DNA of 32,886 nt from JBBRTJ01 sp038244535 (GCA_038244535.1 JBBRTJ010000031.1:1-32886), one strand, 5' to 3'; counted from the stretch's first letter, positions 22,683 through 30,434 are shown. Numbers and translations are program-made. Notes: generated by a model from the letters alone, not told the origin.

Positions 22683-24164
22683 ATGGCCATCGCAGCGACG
22701 ACCAGCGGGAAGGTCGAGGGAGACGAGCACGGCGGGACGCTCGTGTTCCGAGCGATCCCGTACGCCGCCCCACCCGTCGGCGATCGACGATTTCGGCCCC
22801 CTGCTCCCGTCGACGCGTGGGACGGGGTGCGCCCGGCGGTCGAGTTCGGCCCGATGTGCCCGCAGCTCCCATCCATGATGGATGAGTTCTTCGGCACCAA
22901 AGGCCACCCCCACAGCGAGGACTGCCTCACGCTCAACGTGTGGACGCCTGCGTGTGACGACGGCGCGCGGCCCGTGCTCGTCTGGATCCACGGCGGAGCC
23001 TTCACCACCGGCACCGCAGCCACGCCTTGGTACAGCGGCACCCAGTTCGCGCTCGGCGGCGCCGTGCTCGTCACCATCAACTACCGCCTCGGTGCACTCG
23101 GCTTCACCCATCTCGGCCACCTGAGCGACGCCTTCCCCGGGGCCGGGAACCTCGGCCTGCTCGATCAGGTGGCGGCGCTCGAATGGGTGCGCGACAACAT
23201 CGCCGGGTTCGGCGGCGATCCCAGCAACGTGACGATCTTCGGAGAGTCGGCCGGGGGGTGCGCGGTCGTGGCCCTCCTGGCCCTGCCTGTCGCCCGGGGC
23301 CTGTTCCACCGGGCCATCGCACAGTCGGCATCGTTCACCCAGTTGCGATCGCGGGCTCGCGCCGAGGAGGCGACGGACGAGTTGCTGGCCGCCGCTGGGC
23401 TGCGGCCCGACCAGGTCGACGAGCTGCATCGGCTCCCGATCACCGACCTGATCGCTGCCCAGGGCACGGTGCTGGCCCGCCCGGCCAAGGCCTTCACCGC
23501 CTTCAGCCCGACGCCCGACGGCGACGTGCTCCCCGGCGAGGTGCTCGACCTGCTGGCCGCCGGCGCGGCCGCCGACGTCTCGATGGTCATCGGCACCACT
23601 CGTGACGAGATGCAGCTCTTCACGTTCATGGACCCGACGTTCGCCGCCTTGACCACCGAGCAGCTCGCCACCCGGGTCCGCCCCGAGTTCGGGCTTCGTA
23701 CTGACGACGCCATCGCCGCGTACGCAGCGGCGCGACCGGGCGCCACCCCCGGGGGCCTGGCGTCGGCGATCGCCACCGACCAGGGGTTCCGCCTCCCCGT
23801 CGTGCGCCTCGCCGAGCAGCGAGCCGCTCTCGGAGCGCCGACGTTCGTGTACCTGTTCCGATGGCCGAGCCCGTCGTTCGGCGGGATCCTTGGCTCGTGC
23901 CACGGCCTCGAGATCCCCTTCGTGTTCGACAACATCCACCAGCACGGCGTCGAGGTCATGATCGGGGACGGCCCTGACCGCGAGCCACTGGCCGATGCCG
24001 TACACGGCGCGTGGCTGGCCTTCTCCCGCTCAGGCGACCCATCCCACGGTGCCATCGGGGACTGGCCGGCCTATGACGGCGCTCGACGGGCGACCATGGT
24101 GTTCGACACTCCAACTGGCATCGAGTCCGACCCTGAGGGCGAGCTGCGCCGGTTGTGGCCATGA
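22683..24164 (+). CDS. Type-B carboxylesterase
   Basis: 493 residues, typical for bacterial pnbA-like enzymes, with no signal peptide. The Ser hydrolase elbow is GESAGG with S189. The acid of the triad is probably E309 ('TRDEMQL') and the base H407 ('SCHGLEIPF'). 'HGGAFTTG' is the oxyanion-hole HGG, and 'EDCLTLNVWTP' is the family's EDCL signature, whose Cys normally forms the first disulfide in secreted relatives. It hydrolyses esters of unknown type in the cytosol. The ATG is 2 bases after the crotonase stop, and its stop overlaps the next ATG by 4 bp. The company of a crotonase and a ThuA protein suggests a small pathway that opens an ester before CoA or sugar chemistry, which is inference. 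Confidence 0.9.
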   Translation: MAIAATTSGKVEGDEHGGTLVFRAIPYAAPPVGDRRFRPPAPVDAWDGVRPAVEFGPMCPQLPSMMDEFFGTKGHPHSEDCLTLNVWTPACDDGARPVLVWIHGGAFTTGTAATPWYSGTQFALGGAVLVTINYRLGALGFTHLGHLSDAFPGAGNLGLLDQVAALEWVRDNIAGFGGDPSNVTIFGESAGGCAVVALLALPVARGLFHRAIAQSASFTQLRSRARAEEATDELLAAAGLRPDQVDELHRLPITDLIAAQGTVLARPAKAFTAFSPTPDGDVLPGEVLDLLAAGAAADVSMVIGTTRDEMQLFTFMDPTFAALTTEQLATRVRPEFGLRTDDAIAAYAAARPGATPGGLASAIATDQGFRLPVVRLAEQRAALGAPTFVYLFRWPSPSFGGILGSCHGLEIPFVFDNIHQHGVEVMIGDGPDREPLADAVHGAWLAFSRSGDPSHGAIGDWPAYDGARRATMVFDTPTGIESDPEGELRRLWP

Positions 24165-24994
24165 GCCCCCCCGCAGCGGTGCGCGCCCTCGTCGTGAGTG
24201 GTGGCCATCCATTCCAACGCGAGCCGTTCGACGAGATGCTCGCCAACCTCGACGGCGTGACGTGCGAGCACGTGCCCCGACCCGCGGGCGCGGCGCGACT
24301 GTCGTCTTCCGGCCTCGGCGACGCCGACGTCGTGGTGCTCTACGACCTGCCCGGGATCGAGTTCCGCCGCGACGGACGCCTCCCCGCCCTCGTGCCGCCC
24401 ACCGAAGACGAGAAGGCCGGGTACGAGTCGCTCCTGGCCACTGGGGTGCCCATCGTCGCGCTGCACCATGCCCTTGCCTCGTGGCCGACATGGCCGGCCT
24501 TCGCCGACCTCGTCGGCGGTCGGTTCCACTACGTGGCGGGCGAGCTTCACGGCACCGCGTACCCCGACTCGGGCTACCGCTTCAACGTGCAGCAGCACCT
24601 CACCGTCATCGACGCCGACCATCCCGTCACCGCTGGGCTCGACGGGGGCTTCACGATCATCGACGAGACCTACTGCTGCCCGGTGTTCGACGACACCGTC
24701 GTGGCGCTGCTGCACACCGATGCCGACCTGAGCGACGCCACCCACTGGTCGACGACGCTGGCCGTGACCGGCAGCCTCGAGGACCGCACCGGCTGGCACC
24801 ACCCCGCCGGAACGCCGCTCGCAGCATGGGCCAAGGCGGCGGGCCGGTCGCCGCTCGTGTACCTCCAGCCCGGCGACGGCCCCACGGCCTACAGCCACCC
24901 CGGGTACCGGCGCCTCCTCGGCAACGCGATCCGCTGGGTGGCGTCACCGGCCGCCCGCGCCTGGGCCCGCGAACAGGGGGCCACCCTTCGGTGA
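24161..24994 (+). CDS. Second ThuA-like domain protein
   Basis: 277 residues. The ThuA fold is clear: 'LVVSGGHPFQREPFDEML' at the start, 'ADVVVLYDLPGIEF', the core 'VPIVALHHALASWPTWPAFADLVGGRFHY' in outline (H102, H103), 'PDSGYRF', 'HPVTAGLDGGFTIIDETYCC' and the exit 'NAIRWVASPA'. Unlike the first ThuA protein (12199-13041) it has the classic 'ALHH..ASWP..' form and no Ala-rich tail, so the two are only distantly related. It ends inside a terminator hairpin. The ATG at 24161 overlaps the esterase stop. An in-frame GTG two codons earlier is possible but less likely. Confidence 0.87.
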   Translation: MSPPAAVRALVVSGGHPFQREPFDEMLANLDGVTCEHVPRPAGAARLSSSGLGDADVVVLYDLPGIEFRRDGRLPALVPPTEDEKAGYESLLATGVPIVALHHALASWPTWPAFADLVGGRFHYVAGELHGTAYPDSGYRFNVQQHLTVIDADHPVTAGLDGGFTIIDETYCCPVFDDTVVALLHTDADLSDATHWSTTLAVTGSLEDRTGWHHPAGTPLAAWAKAAGRSPLVYLQPGDGPTAYSHPGYRRLLGNAIRWVASPAARAWAREQGATLR

Positions 24995-24999
24995 CCCCC
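24976..24999 (+). terminator. Hairpin over the stop codon of the crotonase-esterase-ThuA operon
   Basis: GGGGG (24976-24980), one mismatch, CACC, loop CTTC, GGTG, one mismatch, CCCCC (24995-24999). The TGA is in the right arm. No T run. A second small hairpin, ATCGC-GGAC-GCGAT at 25001-25014, follows at once and meets the stop of the convergent SDR gene. Confidence 0.5.
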
Positions 25000-25013
25000 C
25001 ATCGCGGACGCGA

Positions 25014-25790
25014 TCAGTAGGCCGCGGTCCCGCCGTCGACCGACCAGAGCGCGCCGGTGATGCCGGCGCCGGCGTCGGACGCGAGCAGGACAGCGACGGC
25101 GCCGACCTCCTCGACGGTGTTGGTGCGGTGGATGGCGGCCTCGGCGGCAAAGAGGTCGATCATGCCCTCGAACGTCAGCCCCATCGACGCGGCTGCGGCC
25201 GCGCCGGTCTCGAGAACGATGTCGGTGATGATGAAGCCCGGACAGATCGCGTTGCACGTGACGCCCGTGGTGCCGACCTCTTTCGAGACGCTCTTGGTCA
25301 GGCCGTTGATGGCGTGCTTGGCCGTGACGTACTGAGCGATGCCGGCCTTGCCGTGCTTGCCCTCGACCGACGAGATGTTGATGATCCGGCCGAATCCCTG
25401 AGGCACCATGTATCGAAGAGCCCTGCGGGTGCCCCAGAAAGTGGCGTGGACGTTCCAGATCATGGCGTCCTCGAACGCCTCGTTGGTCATCTCCATGACA
25501 GGAGCGAAGCCACCGGCGCCACCGGCGTTGTTGACCAGGATGTCGATGCGCCCGAAGCGGGCCACGGTCCCTTCGATGAGGCCGTCGACCGATGACTGCT
25601 GGCGCACGTCGCCGGCGATGAAGTGCGTGCGGTCGGGCAGGCCGATTGCCTCCATGGCCTCCGCGCCCTTGTCCGGGCTGCGGCCGTTCATCACCACGCT
25701 GGCCCCTTCCGCCAGGAAGGCCTCGGCGATGCCTCGGCCGATCCCACGCGTGCCCCCGGTGATGGCGGCGACTCTGCCCTCGAGCTTCAT
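25014..25790 (-). CDS. Short-chain dehydrogenase/reductase, 3-hydroxyacyl/3-hydroxybutyrate type
   Basis: 258 residues. Cofactor motif TGGTRGIG (11-18) and NNAG (87-90). The catalytic set N113, S141, Y154 and K158 ('YVTAKHA') is complete. 'MNGRSPDK' at the end of beta-2 has no acidic residue, which favours NADP(H). 'SVEGKHGKAGIAQYVTAKHAINGLTKSVSKE' in outline resembles 3-hydroxybutyrate dehydrogenases and FabG. The substrate is not certain. The ATG at 25790 has GGGGGAAG just before it, and an open extension of 17 codons upstream is rejected because it crosses the leader. The gene ends facing the ThuA operon. Confidence 0.88.
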   Translation of the reverse strand: MKLEGRVAAITGGTRGIGRGIAEAFLAEGASVVMNGRSPDKGAEAMEAIGLPDRTHFIAGDVRQQSSVDGLIEGTVARFGRIDILVNNAGGAGGFAPVMEMTNEAFEDAMIWNVHATFWGTRRALRYMVPQGFGRIINISSVEGKHGKAGIAQYVTAKHAINGLTKSVSKEVGTTGVTCNAICPGFIITDIVLETGAAAAASMGLTFEGMIDLFAAEAAIHRTNTVEEVGAVAVLLASDAGAGITGALWSVDGGTAAY

Positions 25791-25825
25791 GTGCTTCCCC
25801 CTGTGCGTCGTGTGAGCGGAGCGGG

Positions 25826-25831
25826 AACCTA
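25826..25831 (-). promoter_or_regulatory. -10 element TAGGTT for the SDR gene
   Basis: Minus-strand TAGGTT would start transcription near 25819 and give a leader of about 29 bases with a clear GGGGGA ribosome-binding site. Confidence 0.4.
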
Positions 25832-25857
25832 CCGCCCGCAACGACGCTAGGCGGCGT

Positions 25858-26430
25858 TCAGCTCACGAGCGGCGTACGGCCGAGGAAGGCCATGAACTCG
25901 GCCTGCTCGTCGGCACCGGGCGCTGCCTCGACCTTGGCGTGGAACACACCGGGCATCCGGATCATGGCGTCCATCGGCTTGACCGCGGCGTAGCAGGCCG
26001 ACACCAGGTCGGTGTCGAGGCGGACGTTCTTGCCGACCGCCTGGCCGAGGTCCCAGGTGTGGGTGAGCACATCGGTCGTGATGATCCCCAGGAACGTGTC
26101 GAGCGGCATGGGACCGAACGGTGAGGTGAAGGTCTTGTCGAGCGCACCGTCGATCAGGAGCGCGGCCTCGACGTCGGCGCGACCGGCGGCCCACGCGGCC
26201 ACGGGGTCGTCACCGGCCAGCTCGCGGGTGGTCGGGTGACCCGCCGCCATGGACTCGCCCTTGGCGGCGAAGGTGATCATGGCCAAGCCGCCGACCACGT
26301 GACCGACGACATCGACGGCCTTCCAGTCCTCGCACGGGGACTGCGACTCCCAGGCGTCGGCCGGCACCTCACGGATGACGACATCGAAACCGGACAGGGA
26401 CTTGAGGTACCGCTCGGAGTTCTCGCTCAT
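25858..26430 (-). CDS. TIGR03086 family protein (mycothiol-dependent/DinB-like fold)
   Basis: 190 residues. The N-terminal part has the maleylpyruvate-isomerase/DinB-like pattern: 'ADAWESQSPCEDWKAVDVVGHVVGG' in outline, giving the W-x-x-x-[ST]PC-x-x-W signature and H44 in 'VGHVVGG'. A second His is H124 in 'VLTHTWDLGQAVG', followed by D127, and these form the usual metal site. The C-terminal half has the alpha-helical region with 'FLGR' near the end. Actinobacterial members are predicted to bind zinc and mycothiol and to act in thiol-dependent detoxification or isomerisation. No substrate is evident. The ATG at 26430 has TAGCTT 6 bases upstream and shares a 58-bp divergent region with the metallophosphoesterase gene. 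Confidence 0.82.
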   Translation of the reverse strand: MSENSERYLKSLSGFDVVIREVPADAWESQSPCEDWKAVDVVGHVVGGLAMITFAAKGESMAAGHPTTRELAGDDPVAAWAAGRADVEAALLIDGALDKTFTSPFGPMPLDTFLGIITTDVLTHTWDLGQAVGKNVRLDTDLVSACYAAVKPMDAMIRMPGVFHAKVEAAPGADEQAEFMAFLGRTPLVS

Positions 26431-26436
26431 GTGCGC

Positions 26437-26442
26437 AAGCTA
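26437..26442 (-). promoter_or_regulatory. -10 element TAGCTT, leaderless-type, for the TIGR03086 gene
   Basis: Minus-strand TAGCTT is followed by exactly 6 bases and the ATG at 26430. No Shine-Dalgarno sequence. Confidence 0.5.
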
Positions 26443-26476
26443 GGCCGCCGGGGGTGTGGCGTGCCGCCCCACTTGG

Positions 26477-26482
26477 CAGACT
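26477..26482 (+). promoter_or_regulatory. Possible leaderless -10 (CAGACT) for the metallophosphoesterase
   Basis: CAGACT is followed by exactly 6 bases and the ATG at 26489. The first base is C, so it is a weaker match. Confidence 0.3.
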
Positions 26483-26488
26483 GCTGCA

Positions 26489-27346
26489 ATGGCGGTTCAC
26501 CGAGTGGTCCAGATCAGTGACACCCACTTGTCGTCACGCCTGCCCTGGAGCGTCACCAACGTCGAGGCCGTCGTCGACTGGCTCGTAGCCGATCCCCCCG
26601 ACCTCGTCGTGCACACCGGCGACATCGCCTTCGACGACGTCGACGACGTCGCCGAGCGGCGCTACGGCTTCGATGTCCTGTCGCGCATCCCATCTCCCTT
26701 CGTCGTCATCCCCGGCAACCACGACGTCGGCGACAACGGGACCCAGCCGTGGGAGGGCCAAGGGCCAACCGAGGACCGCCTTGCGGCCTACTGCGAGGTG
26801 TGGGGCTCGGACCGCTTCAGCATCGAGCTCGGCGCGTGGCGGCTCATCGGCATCAACAACCTGCTGTGCGGCACCGGCATGGCCGCCGAGGACGAGCAGG
26901 AGCACTGGCTGGTCGAGCACCTTCACCTGGCGGCCGATCTCGGCCAACCGGTGGCGCTGTTCATGCACAAGCCGCTGTGCTTCTCAGATCCCGGCCAGGA
27001 CGATGGACCGGGGTCCACGCTCGAGGGCGATGGACGCGCCCGCCTCGCCGCCGTCCTGGCCGCGCTACCGGTCAGCGTGCTCGCCAGCGGCCACCTCCAC
27101 CGCTACCACGCGAGCGAACTGCCCGACGGCACGGCCACGGTGTGGTCCCCCTCCCTCGCGTTCCTCGGTCGTCACAGCCAGGTCGGCACCCGTCACCTCG
27201 GCGTCGTCGAGCACCGATTCGACGACGGCTCGTGGTCGCACCGGCTCGTCGTCCCGCCAGGGGTGCACGACGTGCTGATCGACCACCTCTTCAGGCACTA
27301 CCCCTCGTTGCGCTACGTGCCCCCCAACCCCTCCGACGCGAACTGA
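26489..27346 (+). CDS. Calcineurin-like metallophosphoesterase (Icc/CpdA type)
   Basis: 285 residues. All five metal-ligand motifs are present in order: D11-x-H13 in 'VQISDTHLS', D45 in 'VHTGDIAFDD', N77-H78 in 'IPGNHDVGD', H160 in 'ALFMHKPLC', and H202-x-H204 in 'ASGHLHRYH'. The layout is that of the 3',5'-cyclic-nucleotide phosphodiesterase/Icc group of cytosolic enzymes, which use two metal ions. A cyclic nucleotide or another phosphodiester is the likely substrate, but members of this group vary widely. The ATG at 26489 is chosen because homology begins there and it fits the upstream element. The next gene starts 10 bases downstream, so the two are probably one message. Confidence 0.88.
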   Translation: MAVHRVVQISDTHLSSRLPWSVTNVEAVVDWLVADPPDLVVHTGDIAFDDVDDVAERRYGFDVLSRIPSPFVVIPGNHDVGDNGTQPWEGQGPTEDRLAAYCEVWGSDRFSIELGAWRLIGINNLLCGTGMAAEDEQEHWLVEHLHLAADLGQPVALFMHKPLCFSDPGQDDGPGSTLEGDGRARLAAVLAALPVSVLASGHLHRYHASELPDGTATVWSPSLAFLGRHSQVGTRHLGVVEHRFDDGSWSHRLVVPPGVHDVLIDHLFRHYPSLRYVPPNPSDAN

Positions 27347-27356
27347 GGCCCACCCC

Positions 27357-27986
27357 ATGGACCAGCCCCCCACCGACCAGACGCTGGTCGGCATCTCGTT
27401 CGGCGATCCGTTCCGGGCGCAAGAGTTCCTGACCGCCACCACGCGACTCGCCTCCGAGAAGCTGCTGGTGCTTCGCGACGCTGTGTTCATCGGCAAGGAC
27501 ACCAACGGCCGGGTGCTGGTGCGCGAGACCGTCGACCCGACGCCGGGCCGCACGGCGCTGTCCGGCGCCGTGTGGGCGGGGTTGTTCGGCCTCATCCTCG
27601 GTGGGCCCGTCGGCTGGCTCATCGGGGCCGGTGTCGGCGCCGGAGCAGGCGCCGTGACAGCCAAGGTCATGGACCACGGCGTGCCCGACGAGTGGGTCGG
27701 CTGGTTCAAGCAGGCCGTCGAGCCCGGCAACACCGTGCTGGCGCTGCTCGTGACCGACCTCAACCGCAGCGCGCTGCTCGACGAGCTCAAGCGCTTCCAT
27801 GGAGCGACCTTGGTGTACGCGAACCTCCCTGAGGCCAGCCTCGATCAGATCCGGCGGGCGCTCGACGAGCCGCGTCTGGCCACACCCGACGATGGCCCGG
27901 CCGAGGGCGGGGGCTCAGCTGCGGCCGAGGACGCCCCCGCCGAGGACGGGGGCTCAGCCGCGGGCGAGGGCGGCGTCGCGAGCTGA
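27357..27986 (+). CDS. DUF1269 domain-containing membrane protein with repeat tail
   Basis: 209 residues. The N-terminal soluble part (1-65) has 'EKLLVLRDAVFIGKDTNGRVLVRETVDPTPGRTALSGAVWAG' in outline, the DUF1269 pattern in which the chain then enters a Gly-rich hydrophobic hairpin (about 70-103, 'GLFGLILGGPVGWLIGAGVGAGAGAV'). The second half ('VEPGNTVLALLVTDLNRSALLDELKRF') completes the domain. The family is common in actinobacteria and of unknown function. The last 30 residues are low complexity: two 13-residue units rich in Gly, Ala, Ser and Asp/Glu, from a 39-bp tandem repeat. The final 33 bp overlap the 3' end of the oppositely oriented LLM oxidoreductase gene. The gene sits 10 bases after the phosphoesterase. 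Confidence 0.82.
   Translation: MDQPPTDQTLVGISFGDPFRAQEFLTATTRLASEKLLVLRDAVFIGKDTNGRVLVRETVDPTPGRTALSGAVWAGLFGLILGGPVGWLIGAGVGAGAGAVTAKVMDHGVPDEWVGWFKQAVEPGNTVLALLVTDLNRSALLDELKRFHGATLVYANLPEASLDQIRRALDEPRLATPDDGPAEGGGSAAAEDAPAEDGGSAAGEGGVAS
27903..27980. repeat. 39-bp tandem repeat shared by two convergent genes
   Basis: Two copies (27903-27941 and 27942-27980) agree at 24 of their first 27 bases and diverge at the end. In frame they encode a 13-residue repeat in the DUF1269 tail. The stop of the LLM gene on the other strand (27954-27956) lies inside copy 2. Confidence 0.75.
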
Positions 27987-29171
27987 GATGCCCTGCTCTT
28001 TGAGCTTGGCGGCCGGCGTCTGGTTCGAGACCATCTGGTACGGGGTGGTGTCGATCTCGGGCAGGTCGATAGCCCCGCTCAGCACCCCCTCGCGCCACGC
28101 CTGGTGCTCGGGCTCGAGGGCATGGAACTCGGGCATCACCTCACGGGCGAACAGCTCGAGCGACGAGCAGATGTCCTCGTGGCGGTTGCGGCCGGCCTGG
28201 TTGAGCAGGATCACCTGGTCGACGTTGGAGTCGGCGAACTTGCGCAGCTTCTCGCGGATCGTGTCAGGCGAGCCGATGAGCCCACCGTGCTGCATCGCCT
28301 GACCCTTGGGCGAGGCCTTCCACTTCTGGTACTCGTCCCACAGGCTGACCGTGCCGGGCACCACGGGTCCGTTGGTGTTGTAGAAGACCAGGGCGAACTG
28401 GAAGAAGGTCGAGCCGTCGGCCATGGCCCGTGCCTGCTCGTCGGTCTCGGCGCACATGAACTGGCTGACGATGGCGATGTTGGGGTTCGTCGCGTAGTCG
28501 GCCAGCTTCTCTTGCCGCTTGACGAACGAGTTGTAGTAGGCGTTCACCCACGCCGTGGCTGCCTCGGCCGACACGAACTGGAACCCCAGCGCGCCGATGC
28601 CCCGCCGGCCCGCCATCTCGATCGTGTCGAGCTGGCTGCACGCCACCCAGAGGGGCGGGTGGGGCTGCTGGTAGGGCTTGGGGATCACGTTGCGCAGCGG
28701 GAAGTCGAAGAACTCGCCGTGGTACTCCCAGCCCTCGCTCCAGAACATCGGCATGAGGCACCGCATGGCGTCTTCCCACACCGCACGCTTGTCGCGGAAC
28801 TTGCGGTCGAAGGGGTGCAGCTCGGTGACGCTGCTGCCCTCCCCCACCCCCAGCTCGACGCGCCCATGTGAGATCAGGTCAAGGGTGCTGACCCGCTCGG
28901 CCACCCGGGCCGGGTGGTTGGTCGGGAGCTGGACGATGCCATGACCGAGGCGGATGTTCTTGGTCCGCTGGCTGGCGGCCGCCAGGAAGACCTCGGGAGC
29001 CGACGAGTGGCTGTACTCCTCGAGGAAGTGATGCTCGACCTCCCACGCGTAATCGAAACCGAGCTGATCGGCGAGCTCGACCTGGGCCAGCGCGTTGTTG
29101 AGCAGCTCGTACTCGTCCGTGCGGCTCCACGGCTTCGGGAGCTGCAACTCGTAGAACACCCCGAACTTCAC
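27954..29171 (-). CDS. LLM class flavin/F420-dependent oxidoreductase
   Basis: 405 residues from a GTG at 29171. The luciferase-like TIM barrel is plain: 'GFDYAWEVEHHFLEEYSHSSAPEVFLAAAS' in outline, 'RLGHGIVQLPTNHPARVAERVSTLDLISHGRVELGVGEG', 'PLWVACSQLDTIEMAGRRGIGALGF', and the exit region 'GGLIGSPDTIREKLRKFADSNVDQVILLNQAG'. The 'EHH' at the end of the second strand is the family's usual active-site feature. Relatives use FMN or F420 to oxidise small organic compounds, with no substrate evident. The GTG is supported by GGGGAGGT upstream. A 102-codon open extension is rejected because it crosses a non-coding direct repeat. The C-terminus overlaps the DUF1269 gene by 33 bp. Confidence 0.9.
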   Translation of the reverse strand: MKFGVFYELQLPKPWSRTDEYELLNNALAQVELADQLGFDYAWEVEHHFLEEYSHSSAPEVFLAAASQRTKNIRLGHGIVQLPTNHPARVAERVSTLDLISHGRVELGVGEGSSVTELHPFDRKFRDKRAVWEDAMRCLMPMFWSEGWEYHGEFFDFPLRNVIPKPYQQPHPPLWVACSQLDTIEMAGRRGIGALGFQFVSAEAATAWVNAYYNSFVKRQEKLADYATNPNIAIVSQFMCAETDEQARAMADGSTFFQFALVFYNTNGPVVPGTVSLWDEYQKWKASPKGQAMQHGGLIGSPDTIREKLRKFADSNVDQVILLNQAGRNRHEDICSSLELFAREVMPEFHALEPEHQAWREGVLSGAIDLPEIDTTPYQMVSNQTPAAKLKEQGISARDAALARG

Positions 29172-29212
29172 GTCGCGGACCTCCCCAAGGCCGATCAGAT
29201 GCTTCGGCGCAG

Positions 29213-29218
29213 ACTGTA
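29213..29218 (-). promoter_or_regulatory. Possible -10 element TACAGT for the LLM oxidoreductase
   Basis: Minus-strand TACAGT would start transcription near 29206 and give a leader of about 35 bases with the GGGGAGGT ribosome-binding site. Confidence 0.35.
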
Positions 29219-29253
29219 CCGGTCGCCCTTGACCGGCTCCGAACCAGCCCGTT

Positions 29254-29399
29254 GGCCTCGGCCCCGCCAGGAGACGGAAGGAGCGAGCGTGAGTGCACGT
29301 GGGGCCTTCAGGCTCGCCACTTCGCCCGACAGCGCGGCGCCGCCCGGGCCACGGCGGGCCTCGGCCCACCAGGAGACGGAAGCAGCGAGCGTGGGCGCA
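29254..29399. repeat. Pair of about 44-bp direct repeats, 103 bp apart
   Basis: Copies at 29254-29297 and 29357-29399 share CCAGGAGACGGAAG, then [GC]AGCGAGCGTG, and start GGCCTCGGCCC. They differ at only a few positions. The 244-bp gap between the LLM and ribokinase genes is otherwise without any gene I can support. The pattern suggests a dispersed genomic repeat family. Confidence 0.75.
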
Positions 29400-29415
29400 G
29401 CGAAGCCGGGCTTGC

Positions 29416-30375
29416 TCAGCCCTCGGCGGCGAGCGCCGAGTCGATGGCCGCTCGTGTGGGCATGCCGGTGCGGGCACCGAGATGAGCGACCGACAGCGAG
29501 GCAGCCACCACCGCAGTGCGGGTGGCGATCACCAACGGTTGCTTGTCGGCCAGCAGTGCGGCGAGCACCCCGTTGAACGTGTCCCCCGCTCCGGTCGTGT
29601 CACGGGCGACTGCCACCGGGGCGTCGATGCGCCGCGGCTCGGCGCCCGGCGCGAGCACGAACGCACCCACGCTGCCGAGCGTGCCGACAAGCGCCGCCCC
29701 GGTCCGATCGACGATCGCCGCCGCCGCCTCGATCACGTCGTCTGGCCACCTGACGCCCACCAGGCGGGCCAGCGCGAGGAGCTCGCTGGCGTTCGGCGTG
29801 ACGATCGGGCCGAGCGCAAGCAGCTCGACGACAACGGGGACGACCGGGGCGGGGTTGAGCACGCACGGCACCCCGGCGGCCAGCGCAGCAGCGACCGCTG
29901 CCCGTACGGCATCGCCGGGGATCTCGGTGCTGACCAGCACGCACCCGGCCGCCCCGAGCACCTCGGCCAGCGACTGCTCCACGAGCTCGGCCGTGAGGGC
30001 GGCGTTGGCGCCTGCGCCGACGGCGATCTGGTTCTCGCCCCTCGAGTCGGTGACGATGAGCGCCACCCCGGTGGCGGTGCCTTCGAGGCGCTTGACGTGG
30101 CTCACGTCGATGCCCTCGGCGGCCAGGTCGCGCAGCGTCGCCGCTCCCTGATCGTCGGCTCCCACCGCGCCGATCAGCACCACGGCAGCACCGGCCCGAG
30201 CCGCGGCCACCGCGGCGTTGGCACCTTTGCCCCCGCCGAACTGCTGGAGCCCTGCGCCAACGACCGTCTCACCGGGTCCCGGCAGGCGGTCCGCCACCAC
30301 CACCAGGTCGACGTTGATGGCCCCGACGACGACCACCGTGCGCCGCGCCGGATCATCGGAGGAGGACATCGGCAT
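29416..30375 (-). CDS. rbsK: Ribokinase (PfkB family sugar kinase)
   Basis: 319 residues. PfkB motifs in order: 'GAINVDLVVVADRLPGPGET' at the start of the fold, the substrate motif 'GGGKGANAA' (47-55), 'LNPAP' near 178, 'TPNASELLAL' near 200, and the catalytic box 'DTTGAGDTFNG' near 260, whose second Asp is the base. All residues needed for ATP-dependent phosphorylation of a sugar are present, and the closest named family is ribokinase (ribose to ribose 5-phosphate). No ribose transporter or regulator is next to it, so related furanoses or nucleoside-derived sugars remain possible. The start is ATG at 30375 or the ATG two codons later (30369), which lies 8 bases after TATCGT. Confidence 0.85.
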   Translation of the reverse strand: MPMSSSDDPARRTVVVVGAINVDLVVVADRLPGPGETVVGAGLQQFGGGKGANAAVAAARAGAAVVLIGAVGADDQGAATLRDLAAEGIDVSHVKRLEGTATGVALIVTDSRGENQIAVGAGANAALTAELVEQSLAEVLGAAGCVLVSTEIPGDAVRAAVAAALAAGVPCVLNPAPVVPVVVELLALGPIVTPNASELLALARLVGVRWPDDVIEAAAAIVDRTGAALVGTLGSVGAFVLAPGAEPRRIDAPVAVARDTTGAGDTFNGVLAALLADKQPLVIATRTAVVAASLSVAHLGARTGMPTRAAIDSALAAEG

Positions 30376-30377
30376 GG

Positions 30378-30383
30378 ACGATA
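30378..30383 (-). promoter_or_regulatory. Possible leaderless -10 (TATCGT) for the ribokinase
   Basis: Minus-strand TATCGT is 8 bases before the ATG at 30369. If it is used, the protein begins two codons later than the longest frame. Confidence 0.35.
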
Positions 30384-30422
30384 TCGAGGCCTCTCGGAGT
30401 CGCCCAGATCTGTCCCGATCTC

Positions 30423-30428
30423 TAGGGT
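30423..30428 (+). promoter_or_regulatory. -10 element TAGGGT, leaderless-type, for the FAD oxidoreductase
   Basis: TAGGGT is followed by exactly 6 bases and the ATG at 30435. TCGCCC at 30400-30405, 17 bp upstream, is a weak -35 candidate. Confidence 0.55.
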
Positions 30429-30434
30429 CGGCTC

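Noticed and set aside
22620..24005. 461-codon open frame antisense to the carboxylesterase
   Set aside because: Composition is that of a shadow frame in GC-rich DNA (Arg, Gly, Val, His rich, no motifs), while the sense frame has the full catalytic triad.
29172..29477. N-terminal extension of about 102 codons on the LLM oxidoreductase
   Set aside because: It runs through the non-coding direct repeats, and the family begins exactly at the GTG at 29171, which has a GGGGAGGT site.
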